The position numbers were made by a program, and so were the translations under genes. From NCBI RefSeq assembly GCF_027580225.2, contig NC_073342.2:14397501-14461500 (forward strand): 64,000 nt of DNA, written 5' to 3'. Below the pieces are notes generated by a model. It was given only the letters and a program-made list of their open reading frames with translations, had not been told where the DNA came from and searched no databases. This document shows, piece by piece, positions 26,401 to 37,459 of this stretch. The stretch comes from Misgurnus anguillicaudatus. Lineage: Eukaryota > Chordata > Actinopteri > Cypriniformes > Cobitidae. How positions within the stretch are numbered: position 1 is the first letter of the stretch; every line of letters starts with the position of its first letter.

Positions 26401-29400
26401 GCAAATTATTGCATTCACATACAGTACGGTACTTAAAGCATGATTATTTATTTCGATTTTAGAATGAACACGTTTGTGATTAATAATACATATGCTGCGT
26501 TCTGACCTCTGAGCTGATACTGTTATGAAGATGAATGTATATTAGTACTTCACTGTATAAAAATAAAATATACAACTTTAAATAAATATCTATGTACATG
26601 CTTATGACGTTTGCGTTGTAATAATAAACAGTGAGACAGAAAAGTAGTGTTTTATCATTTAAAGGTGCAGTGTGTAATTTTTAGAAGGATCTCTTGACAG
26701 AAATGCTAAATAATACACTCTAAAAAACAAACGGTGCTATATAGCACCAAAACAGTTGCTTTGGATCGTAACGATAGAAGAACCATTTTTAGTGCCATAT
26801 AGCACCGGTGAAGAACCAGTGAAGCACCAGTGAAGCACCAGTGAAGCACCTGTGTAGAACCATATAGTGCTATGTAGAACCATATGTGGTGCTATATGGC
26901 CCCTATATGGTTCTACACTGGTGCTTCACTGGTGCTTCACTGGTGCTTCACTGGTGCTTCACTGGTTCTTCACCGGTGCTATATGGCACTAAAAATGGTT
27001 CTTCTATCGTTACGATCCAAAGCAATTGTTTTGGTGCTATATAGCACCATTTGTTTTTTTAGAGTGTATACAAAACTATATTATCTGGGGTGTTTAAAGA
27101 CCTTTCATAATAAACCGTTATGTCTTTATTACCTTAGAACGAGACATTTTTATCTACATACAAAGAGGGTCCCCTTACATGGAAGTCACCATTTTGTGCC
27201 GCCATTTTTCTACAGAAGCCCTTAACAGATAATTTTTTTTACTAAGTTGTCTCGACGATGAAATGTTTGTCCAGTGGCAGCTTCTCTATGTGTTTCAAAA
27301 GCAAGGGGTGAGCAGTGGACTAAGCCGTTGGTTGCAATTCGCAACCTCATCACTAGATGCCGCTAAAATTTACACACTGCACCTTTAAAGCTCACGTAAC
27401 ACACGCTTTTCTGCATTTCTGATGTTAATTTGGAGTACCTATAGAGTAGTATTACATCCTTTATATCTCCGAAGAGTCTTTAGTTTAATCGTATTTATAA
27501 AAGAAAGATTAGCTTTACCGAATCTTTCCGATAACGTACGAAAAAATGAAGAAGGAGGAGTTACTACCGCGGGTGGAGCGAGTACGAGTCATGCAACACT
27601 ATACAACACTTATAACTTATGATTCACTAAATGTTCGTGTCATTTATATAATATGCACGCGCCTATTTCCAACATAAGACAGAAGTCTTACGGGAAAATC
27701 CACTGCATCAAACACACACGCAAAACTCCGCTGTTACCCCGGATAATAAACTATATCCATTGTTTCCATAAGGCTGACTTTCTTCTCCTTACATCCAAAA
27801 ACACACTTCTTCTTTCGTGCCATTGTTGAGTTTTAAAATGAAACAAAGCTGTCGCGTGATGTGAATGTTTGTAAGTTTTAGCGTCTCCCGCTGATTGACG
27901 GGTGGGCGGGTTTTCCAGGGGAAGTGCCCATATAAAAAAATGATACGTATAGAAACCCCTGAAACATCAGTTGGAACGTAATAAAAAAAAAAACTTTCCG
28001 AAACTTGTGCATTCGGCACAGAAATACTCTGTAACACGTCCAACTGCTTTTTTGACACTTTGCCTACGTTTAGCATGAGGAAACAACTCTATAACTGTGT
28101 TAATAAGTCAGAATGCTTGAAATACCATTAAACCCCCCCTTTAAATCTCATAACTCCTATTCATTTAATAGAATGTTTGGGCATACCAATATGGCGGTGC
28201 GGTGGCTTCACAACTGTGACGTCATGCACAATCCAATCATTTATATAGATCAGTGCACCAGACATTTCCATGTTTGCCTATGTAAAGACTGTTACATGAG
28301 TAGTTACACGAGTAAGTATGGTGGCACAAAATAAAACGTGGCGATTCTTTAAGCGGATAAAAAATTAGAACTATATTGTATGGCGGAAGATTGCAGCACT
28401 TCGACCTCTGGCGCAGTAATATTGACGGAAGTTTGAGCGAAAGAGGTGATGATGTCACTGCTCGCCAAGGTCGAAGTGCTGCAAACAAAGACAGAATATT
28501 CAGTGATAAAGGGCTTTTGTTTAAATTATGGCACCATTATAAAACTTAATATTGATTGAAGTGTGGTTATCTCACCAGTAATAATATTTTATGAGTGGGC
28601 ATATTAGGAAGTGCATGAATTTACAGTTAATACACTAGACGATTTTAGCTATATGTTTCAGGTTTGATAAAACACACCCGTGTGTCTTTTAAGGGTTAAG
28701 GTTCACTAACGCACAGTTTGAGATGTTTTATTTATCATTTATCCATTAGGTTTCATACCCAGGTATTAATGTTTTTATAGCGATGCAAAAACTAGATTCT
28801 GATAGTCTTGAAGGTTTGCTTAAAGTGTTTGGTGAACCTTTCAGGTCCATTACATTCTCCAGGAAGTTGTCATGGGAGGGATGGTGCTGGAAACGAATAT
28901 GAATGAAATAGTCGCACAGGTGGAGCTGCAAAACAAAATGGAGAAATCAGAGGGTGAGTTCAAATTTACGAAGAGAAACCAGAAGTCACTACACGTTTGG
29001 CACAGAGCCTGCGTATGTTTCGAGCACATTTTTTTGTATAACATTTTCTCATCATTAGATCGTATTAAAAATGTCTGGACTTGTTATCAGTGGTTTATGG
29101 TCAGTGTGTTCCAGATAATCTTGACAATCAATAACGTTTGAGAACATTAGACATTCTTCTACGTATAAAAGGGTTATAAAAACTCTATAAGGATTAAGGA
29201 AATGATAGCTAATACAATACATTGCACATAGCTGATAATGTCTGAGGAAAATTTTGGTAAGAGTTTAGGTTTCATGCCCATACAGTTTAAATAGCAATAT
29301 CTGAGCAAAATACTAGATTGTTGAAGTTATAAACAATTGACAATCATAATAATACTTTGTTATGTGAGAAATAATGGGTAACTTACAAAATGTATTTTGG

Positions 29401-31170
29401 GAGTGGATCATAGATCTTTATTTTTCTAATATTTTTAGGCAGAAATTGAATACAAAAAGGGTATCATTCCTCCCTTCAGTTAGAATAGAATAACTTTTGC
29501 ATAGATTATGATAAAGAAAAAAATCAATCAAAGAATCAAGCAAAACTGTCTGCAGGTTTCATGACCACTCAGGGCCAGAGTTATACACTTTTAAATACAG
29601 ACTTTAGAAAAAAACCCATCAAAAAGCGCCTTTTTTGTGTTTATTAGAGGACTGACAACACATACAACCATGTTGAGCACTTTCAACAGTGTTTTATGTA
29701 ATTTCAAAGGGTTTCCTGTAAAATGATACCAAACTTTTGTATGTGCACCTCTGCATGTGGGCATGGGAAGCTTTTGAAATTGGGTAGGCCAAATCCAGGC
29801 GGAAATCCCCAAAATAGCCTCAGAGTGTAAGAGGTTAAAATAAATTCATAAAAAAAATTATGAAAACTTTTTTTAAGTTTAATAAGTATAAAAGCTGTCA
29901 ATGCGGCAGTGCCCTGTACATTTGTACCTAAATGGTGCATATTAGTACTTACTGGTACCTCACAGGTACATTTCTGTACCTAAATGTTGTATATTAAAGC
30001 AGTGGTTCTCAAACTTTTTCAGCGTGCGGCCCCCTTTGTGTGCGGCGCATTCCGTTGCGGCCCCCCCAAAGAAAATTTATGACAAAGAACTGTTCTAAAA
30101 CTCAACTTTTAATTAAACAAAACATATTGAATGATACAAAGTTGTGCTGTTGGTTAGTAGCCTTATTTTTTTTTTAGGTTTTATTCCACAGAATTCATGA
30201 TAAATTAATTTATTTTATAAAATGTTATAAAGCTGGGGCCCCCCTGGCACCATCTCGCGGCCCCCAGTTTGAGAACCACTGTATTAAAGGAATAGTCTAC
30301 TCATTTTCAATATTTAAATATGTTATTACCTTAACTAACATTCAATGGTACCATTTAGAGATAAAGTTAGAAGTGACCAAACACATCAACGTTTTTCCTA
30401 TTTAAGACGAGTAGTTATACGAGCAAGTTTGGTGGTACAAAATAAAACGTAGCGCTTTTTTAAGCGGATTTAAAAGAGGAACTATATTTTATGGCGTAAT
30501 AGCACTTTTGGGAGTACTTCGACTCGCCTGAAAAGTCCGCTCCCCTTCTCACTCTTATAATGGGAGAGGGAGGGTGTTACTGCGCCGAGTCGAAGTACTC
30601 CCAAAAGTGCTATTACGCCATAAAATATAGTTCCTCTTTTAAATCTGCTTAGAAAGCGCTACGTTTTATTTTGTACCACCAAACTTGCTCGTATAACTAC
30701 TCGTCTTAAATAGGAAAAACGTTGATGTGTTTGGTCACTTCTAACTTTATCTCTAAATGGTACCATTGCATGAATGGGGCTAAGCTAAATGCTATCGAAG
30801 CGTCGCAGCGCGCTCCAGCGCTTACGTGCACGCACACAGATGATAGAGGGATGTATCAACAATTCTTAGTTAAGGTAATAACATATTTTAATATTGAAAA
30901 TGAGTAGACTATTCCTTTAAGAACTTCTATAGGGTCCTGTCCCAGTGACAGCATTTTTATTCAATGTTTGGCCTTTAAACCCCAACTCTGGTATTCTGTA
31001 CTGAATGTTGTTAATATGGTTGAATATTGTTATTGTTTTTTAAGGGTGGATTGTCTGCAGCACCAGCACGAGCAGTTTCGGCGGTGAAAAACATGAACCT
31101 TCCCGAAATACCCCGTAACATCAATATCGGGGACATCAATATAAAAGTGCCCAGTCTTTCCCCCTTTTAA
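23486..31170 (+). CDS. ap3s2: AP-3 complex sigma-2 subunit
   Basis: Six coding exons: 23486-23554, 24071-24162, 24428-24539, 25470-25541, 28845-28953 and 31061-31170, giving 187 aa. The product is the small sigma subunit of the AP-3 adaptor. AP-3 sorts cargo from endosomes to lysosomes and related organelles, and its sigma-delta half binds dileucine signals. The start [21 protein letters not shown] and the blocks [20 protein letters not shown] and [20 protein letters not shown] mark the sigma family. [20 protein letters not shown] and the [11 protein letters not shown] tail favour AP3S2 over AP3S1. Exons 1-5 have consensus borders. The last acceptor is unusual: the family-typical position (31043/31044) is out of frame here, while CAG at 31058-31060 restores the frame but omits five residues (GGLSA). 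Human AP3S2 is about 193 aa. Confidence 0.95.
23764..23966. mobile_element. Harbinger-like MITE in ap3s2 intron 1
   Basis: Inverted ends AGGCCACTACACACTGGTCA and TGACCAGTGTGAACTGGCCT are flanked on both sides by TAA, the target duplication typical of PIF/Harbinger elements. The interior has repeated GTCTGTTGG words. Confidence 0.75.
24890..25030 (-). mobile_element. tRNA-derived SINE, minus orientation
   Basis: The stretch ATTTATGCATTTGTCAGATG, then CTTACAGTGCATTCAAG, then CTGGGAATCAAATCTGTGA is the reverse of a tRNA-headed SINE. Its B-box-like core lies near 25000. The same family appears in plus orientation at 35651-35770. It lies in ap3s2 intron 3. Confidence 0.65.
26661..27386. mobile_element. 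MITE AAAGGTGCAGTGTGTAA, interrupted
   Basis: AAAGGTGCAGTGTGTAATTTT on the left and AATTTACACACTGCACCTTT on the right form inverted ends. The element is split by the foldback insertion at 26716-27066. Confidence 0.7.
26716..27066. mobile_element. Long near-perfect foldback MITE, TA target
   Basis: Each arm is about 170 bp, starting CACTCTAAAAAACAAAC, running through GGTGCTATATAGCACC and GATCGTAACGATAGAAG, and returning inverted to AGAGTG. TA dinucleotides flank both sides, as for Tc1/mariner-type insertion. Near the centre are tandem GGTGCTTCACT units. The transcript would form a long hairpin. Confidence 0.85.
30000..30281. mobile_element. hAT MITE CAGTGGTTCTCAAACT
   Basis: Perfect 16-bp ends CAGTGGTTCTCAAACT and AGTTTGAGAACCACTG are flanked by the exact 8-bp duplication TATTAAAG (29992-29999 and 30282-30289). 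The interior is rich in CGGCCCCC. It sits against the left edge of the foldback MITE at 30286, in ap3s2 intron 5. Confidence 0.92.
30286..30919. mobile_element. Foldback MITE, AAAGGAATAGTC family, copy 2
   Basis: It has the same ends and interior as 12134-12756, but the palindrome is more complete. Arms containing GTGACCAAACACATCAACG and TGGCGTAATAGCACTTTTGG pair with inverted partners. Its left end is shared with the target duplication of the adjacent hAT MITE. Confidence 0.85.
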
Positions 31171-31515
31171 GGCTTAATGTTACTGATCATTGTGTTCTGT
31201 GTTGTTATTGGTGGATTCCAACATTCATTGTAATAGATATTGTCTCCCTAATGCCATTTTTGGGCTCACGACTGACAAGACAATGTTGATCTAGGCTCAA
31301 CAGGTTCTCTTTATTGCAGTTAAGCACACTAAAGGGTTCAATTTATTAATTTCAAACTTTAGTTTACTGACAAAAGATGTTTTGATTGTTTTGTATTTTG
31401 TCTGTGATGTAGCAACATTCCATAATACTGATTTATGTGTTAAGATTCATGTCAATAGTCCAACCACTGTTACTGTAAATGTTTGCAATAATTATTTATA
31501 CTGCATGTTAAATCC

Positions 31516-31521
31516 ATTAAA
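31516..31521 (+). terminator. Putative polyadenylation signal ATTAAA of ap3s2
   Basis: ATTAAA lies about 350 bp after the ap3s2 stop and is followed within 30 bp by a GTGTTTTTGT stretch. This would give a short 3' UTR (31171 to about 31540). Confidence 0.4.
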
Positions 31522-32197
31522 ACGGTGTTTTTGTCAACTTTCAGGTCTTGTTCTAATTTAAAATTCAACATTTTAAAGAGAATGTGGTGGTAACATTAAA
31601 TAAAGTGATAAATTCATTAACATTAGTTAACAATAAGCCATTTATTTTTACAGCATTTATTCAATATAACTGTTCATTGTTTGTTTGTCTAATATAAACA
31701 GATTACTTTTGATAAAAAATAGTAAATGCAAAAATTAACTAAATTAATGCCATAAAAGTGTTGTTCACGGTTACCGTTTATTTAACTAATGTAGTTATTA
31801 ATAGCGAAACTTATTATAGTGTTATCAATATTTGTGATTTACGGCGTCGTGAGCAATTCATATGATTAAGATGACACGTAACCTCATATAAAAGGTTTAA
31901 GCTATATATAGCTACACATGGGTTTGAATAATCAGGTGATGGAGGATGTAATGGTTTCGGATGGAGGGAAAGGCCATATATGGGTTAAGATAACTATTGG
32001 GTAATGTATTTTTATGGACTAATGGACAATTTAGAGAGGTTTAATTTCTGCTAGCAGGGGTTTCAAACTTTATGATAGCAGGGACCCCTCACATATGCGA
32101 GGGACCCTTTTCCTAAAATGTAATAAACATATTTTGTATAAATGAATATTTAAAGTGTTTTAGATAAATAGTAGTTTTGATATTGTAGAGACATTAA

Positions 32198-32561
32198 AGG
32201 GATAGTTCACTTTAAAATGAAAATTCTGTCATCATTTACTGATCCTCATGTTTTTCTAAACCTGTATGAATTACCATTGACTTCCATAGTAGGAAAAAAA
32301 TATTTTGGAAGTATTGTGATAAATGATGAAGAAAATATTTAATGGTAATGGTGGTAAGCACACAGTTGACGGTACCCATTAAATTCTATCATTTTTTTTA
32401 TTCCTACTATGGAAGTCTATGGTCATCTGCTGTGTGTTTTTCATCATTTCTTAAAATATCTTCTTTTGTGTTCATCAGAAAAATTTAATTAATACAGGTT
32501 TAGAACAACATGAGGATGAATAAATGATGGCAGAATTTTCATTTTAAAGTGAACTATCCCT
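32198..32561. mobile_element. MITE AGGGATAGTTCAC with long inverted ends
   Basis: AGGGATAGTTCACTTTAAAA on the left faces TTTTAAAGTGAACTATCCCT on the right. Pairing extends inward through the ATGAAAATTCTG and AACCTGTA blocks. TTAA flanks both sides. A related partial copy starts near 36770. Confidence 0.8.
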
Positions 32562-33393
32562 TTAAATAGTTTACAAACTTAAATAATTGCTACACATTTT
32601 TGTACACATATTTTCTCTTAAAATTCTGTGGACCCCTTAAAACCTTCTGGGGGTCCACAGTAGGAATAAATTATTTATAATTTAATTTAATTATTTGATT
32701 TGTTCATCAGTTTGAATTTCTACAGAAATGGAAGTCACCGCTATAGTTTACAGCCCAGCCCTTGGTTTCTTGTTACTGACGTAAGTATTGCATGACTGGA
32801 TGCATTAATAAAAAAGGAACAGAAAACAATGTTGTGTCATGCTCAGCACTCACATAAAAGTTACTGTTTCATTGTTTGGTGGTGTCTCATTAAGCTCTAA
32901 ACATCAGAAATAGTTTAGATGGTCATTCCTTCACCTATAAATACAGTAAACTGTATTTAAAAATAGGCATTTTTTTATACTGAGTATATTTTGAATTTAT
33001 ATTTAAAGCTCTTCTGCATTTAATGTACTTTTATGTATGAGAAGCCCATTTACATAAAGAATAATAAATATAAAGAATTTTAATTTCGTACAATTCAACA
33101 CCACAACTATAACAAAACAAGTTAACAATATTGTTGTCACTTTATCAGCAATATTTTTTCAGCTGATGAACAATAAATCCAATCAAAATCTATTTGAATT
33201 TAAAGGGCGTGTGCATTAAAAATTGTCTATGAAGTTTATGAATAATCCTGTAACCCTGGCCAAGGTGGGTACTGGCTCTATACAGCCGACAGAATAAATG
33301 CCAGGGAGAGGAACAGTATCAGCAAGTAAAAGGATTGTGCGACAGGTCCTTGGCGGCTAATATCTCAATGGTTATTTCACAAAGCCGCAGAGT

Positions 33394-35246
33394 CAAAATT
33401 TTACGACTTTATTCTCGTTATATATTGACTTTATTCTCAAAATTTTACGACTTTATTCTCGTTATATATTGACTTTATTCTTGAAATTTTACAACTTTAT
33501 TCTCGTTAAATATTAACTTTATTCTTGAAAATGTACAACTTTATTCTTGTAAATATTGACTTTATTCTTGAAATTGTACAACTTTATTCTCGTAAATATT
33601 GACTTTATTCTTGAAATTTTACGACTTTATTCTCGTTATATATTGACTTTATTCTCAACATTTTACGATTTTACTCTCATTAAATAATGACTTTATTCTC
33701 GAAATTTTACGATTTTACTCTCGTTAAATAATGACTTTATTCTCAACATTTTATGACTTTATTCTCATTATATAGACTTTATTCTCTAAATTTTACGACT
33801 TTATTCTCGTTATATATTAACTTTATTCTTGAAATTTTACAACTTTATTCTCGTTAAATATTGACTTTACTCCTGAAATTTTACAACTTTATTCTCGTAA
33901 ATATTGACTTTATTCTTGAAATTTTACGACTTTATTCTCGTTATATATTGACTTTATTCTCGAAATTTTACGATTTTACTCTCGTTAAATAATGACTTTA
34001 TTCTCAACATTTTACGACTTTATTCTCATTATATAGACTTTATTCTCTAAATTTTACGACTTTATTCTCGTTATATATTGACTTTATTCTCAAAATTTTA
34101 CGACTTTATTCTCGTTATATATTGACTTTATTCTTGAAATTTTACAACTTTATTCTCGTTAAATATTGACTTTATTCTTGAAATTTTACAACTTTGTTCT
34201 CGTTAAATATTGACTTTATTCTCAAAATTGTATGACTTTATTCTCATTATATATTAACTTTATTCTCTAAATTTTACGACTTTATTCTCAAAATTTTAAG
34301 ACTTTATTCTCGTTATATATTGACTTTATTCTCAACATTTTACGATTTTATTCTCATTATATAGACTTTATTCTCTAAATTTTACGACTTTATTCTCGTT
34401 AAATATTAACTTCATTCTCAAAATTTTAAGATTTTACTCTCATTAAATAATGACTTTATTCTTAAAATTTTACAATTTTATTGTCGTTATATATTGACTT
34501 TATTCTCGAAATTTTACGACTTTATTCTAGTTAAATATTGACTTTATTCTCGAAATTTTACAGCGTTATTCTCGTTATATATAGCCTTTATTCTCTAAAT
34601 TTTATGACTTTATTCTCGTTAAATATTGATTTTATTCTCGAAATTTTACGACTTTATTCTCGTTATATATATTTACTTTATTTTTGAAATTTTACGATTT
34701 TATTCTCGTTAAATAATAACTTTATTCTCTAACTTTTTTTTACTTTGTTCTCGTTAAATATTGACTTTATTCTCGCAATTTTACGACTTTATTCTCATTA
34801 AATAATGACTTTATTCTCAAAATTTTACGACTTTGTTCTCGTTATACATTGAACTTTATTCTCAAAATGTACAACTTTATTTTCGTTATATATTCACTTT
34901 ATTATCGAAATTTATGACTTTATTCTTGTTAAATAATTACTTTATGCTCGAAATTTTACAACTTTATTCTCGTTAAATAATGTTTTTATTCTCGAAATTT
35001 TACAACTTTATTCTCGTTATATATTGACTTTATTCTCGAAATTTTATGACTTTATTCTCGTTATATATTGACTTTATTCTCGAAATTGTATGACTTTATT
35101 CTCGTTAAATAATGACTTTATTCTCAAAATTTTACGACTTTATTTTTGTTATATAATGACTTTATTCTCAAAATTATATTTATCCTGACTTTTTTCTTTG
35201 AGTTTTATGACTTTATTCTGCCATTTTTAATGACTTTAATCTCAAG
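33394..35246. repeat. AT-rich minisatellite, 44-bp unit built of 22-bp halves
   Basis: About 1.85 kb in which ACTTTATTCTC recurs roughly every 22 bp. It is followed alternately by AAAATTTTACG and GTTATATATTG, so the higher-order period is 44 bp. Variants (TTCTTG, TTCTCA, shortened TATAGACTTT) are spread through the array, and the edges decay into unique sequence. No open frame of note. It lies between ap3s2 and anpep copy 1. Confidence 0.9.
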
Positions 35247-35650
35247 ATGGTTTTATTTCTTATTTTAGCTTGGCCATAATTCATTCTTGGTACTGTTTAA
35301 CTGCATATGAGCAACATTATTTTTTGAACATCAACTGCATCACCATGAGTTTGCAGCATAATAAAATCTTTATTGCATAAAAATGCAACTTTGAAGCTAT
35401 AGTAAAAAACTAAGTGATATCATATCTAAAATCTCTAGCTATCTATAAAGATAGGGGTTTATGAAAGGTCATAAGACATCAGATCATACACTTCAAGTCA
35501 CTCTGCTTTGAATTCTGATCAAGTGACACATAATTTCCTTTCTGATTTTAAGTTTTGTTTTCTTTTTAAATACCAAACGTGTAATGGTGCAAACAACTGA
35601 CAGACCTAACTGATCTATTTTGTATTATAAATTGTTTCGTATCATCAATG

Positions 35651-35770
35651 AAAAACCTGTATAGCTCAGTAGCGCAAAATAACATGGGTTTGAACCCAGT
35701 GAACACACATACTGATAAAAATGTATACCGTGTCACTTTAAGCATCTGCCAAATGCATAAACATAAACAC
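35651..35770 (+). mobile_element. tRNA-derived SINE, plus orientation
   Basis: TGTATAGCTCAGTAGCGCAA resembles an A-box region and GGGTTTGAACCC a B box. They are followed by the SINE body with CACATACTGATAAAAATGTA and GCATCTGCCAAATGCATAAA. It is the same family, inverted, as 24890-25030. It is not a functional tRNA gene because no cloverleaf 3' half is present. Confidence 0.65.
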
Positions 35771-37346
35771 AAAAAACAACAGAAATGGAAGTCACTGCTG
35801 GTTCACCAATTGGCTATTTGGTTTATCACACACAATAAATGGGCACACTGAATAATTTATTGTTTGTAATAAATTATCTTATCATCTTATAAAGGAACAG
35901 AAAACAAAGATCCAAAGTTTTTAACATCCAAAATATACGTTTTGTAACAGTCACCGATAACCCAAGGATTTCAAGTGCGTCAGTTTTGCTAATAAAACGT
36001 GATAATGTCAAAGCTTTGAGATTATGCAGTGACGTTTAGTTTTTATGAACCCTGGTGATTTTGCTGAACACCTCATACAGTTCATATATAGAGGAAGAAA
36101 TACAATAAAGGCTAATAACAATACAAGTAAAAAGTCCATTTAAAAAGAGTAAAGAGCTAATGCAATGTTACTGTATTTCTTTCTTGTTTTTTTCTCTCTT
36201 CAAATAAATTCAAAAGCAAAATCTTATTATTGCATTCATTTTTTTATTTATTTTTGGAATCATCTGTCGTTCACAGGAAAATATGTTTTTACAAGTAAAC
36301 TTGCTACTGATCCTGTCCTTTGCCCCTAGTATACAAGTTAAGTTAACTATACCCATGGTAAACCTGGAACTCTTTCACTTATATAAAAAATTATACTTAT
36401 GTATATATGACATGTTGTGACATTTAGTTATTCTTTAACAGTTATGTTGGCAATTAGGTACCAGTTACACAATGTGTTGTATATTTGCTTTTCGAACATC
36501 GTCGTGGTCAGCAAATCCAATCGCTCTTGAATAAGTTTACAACAGCTTTCTCAGTATGACTTGTCATTACAGTAAGAGGATGCGTGATGCAAAAATTATG
36601 AAATGACTTTTGCAATACATTTTTGGAGAATAGTTCCCACAAGAACTGATCTAAACACAAAAATCTCCAATCACATTACTGATGGATTGCTGAGCATTGG
36701 GCAAAATTATTATTAAACAGATTGTAATCAATAATTCATATCAACTCAAGTTTTTACATTACTTTAAAGGGATAGTTCACCCAAAAAATAAACTTTCCTC
36801 TCATCATTTATTCTCAAGATGTTACAAACATGTATACATTTCTTTGTTCTGCTGAACACAAAAGAAGATTTTTTGACCAACCTGTTTTGGGGCACCATTG
36901 ACTTCCATAGTATTCTATTCTACAATAAAACTCAATGGTGGTCCAAAACAACTTGATTATAAAACATTCCAGTTCAATAAATAAGTAAACAAAGACAATT
37001 TTTTTTTTTTTTGTTGAACTATTTCTAAGTTTAACAATTTTAACTTGTTTTTATACAGTATGTTACAGCAAATCATCACTAAACCGTAAAAAGTGAAATG
37101 TTGGATCAACTTAAAAAATTACTTTATTTGGTAACTCCAATTTGTTCAACGTAAAATTTTCAAAGTATATATTTAGGTGTACCAAATGAAGACATTTTTT
37201 ACTTTTGTAGTCGAAATTTGACTTGCAGAGCCGTATGATTAAACTTTTATTATCAAAAGTTTGTACAGTGTGGTTTCAATGAGGTCTTATCACATTTGTT
37301 AACTTTTTATATCTCACTGACCGTCCGAGCACCAGAGCAGCTCTTT
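35771..37346. other. Intergenic DNA upstream of anpep copy 1
   Basis: No exon recognised. A partial MITE begins near 36770 (AAAGGGATAGTTCACCCAAA), and AT-rich MITE-like DNA follows at about 36990-37270. The rest shows nothing I can name. Confidence 0.4.
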
Positions 37347-37404
37347 GTTAATAGATGACTCATAAATTTTGTGGGAGGGGAATCATTCATAACCTCAAAT
37401 AAAA
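37347..37404 (+). promoter_or_regulatory. Proximal promoter block of anpep copy 1
   Basis: In order: GTTAATAGAT (37347), an HNF1-like half site; GTGGGAGGGG (37371); and AAATAAAA (37397), a TATA-like box 63 bp before the start codon. The same three words in the same order precede anpep copy 2. HNF1 control of ANPEP in epithelia is known from mammals; use here is inferred. Confidence 0.5.
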
Positions 37405-37459
37405 CGTTCTTCAGATGTCAGTTCATTCCTCGCATCCTGTTGTCCGGCAACGTTCAAGC

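Larger units (their letters stand above)
25645..28500. mobile_element. Composite foldback element in ap3s2 intron 4
   Basis: The left part (AAAGGAAAACACCACCG, GCATTTAGCCTAGCCCCATT) and the right part (GTGGCACAAAATAAAACGTG, CGACCTCTGGCGCAGTAATA) are diverged relatives of the foldback MITEs at 12134 and 30286. At least two further elements are nested inside (26661-27386 and 26716-27066). Outer limits are approximate. Confidence 0.45.

Noticed and set aside
33394..35246. CRISPR-like regular repeats
   Set aside because: Repeats and spacers are both repeated and diverge gradually. The genome is eukaryotic. This is a minisatellite.
35651..35700. Possible tRNA gene
   Set aside because: Only A- and B-box-like words are present, followed by a SINE body. 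No acceptor stem or anticodon arm can be formed.
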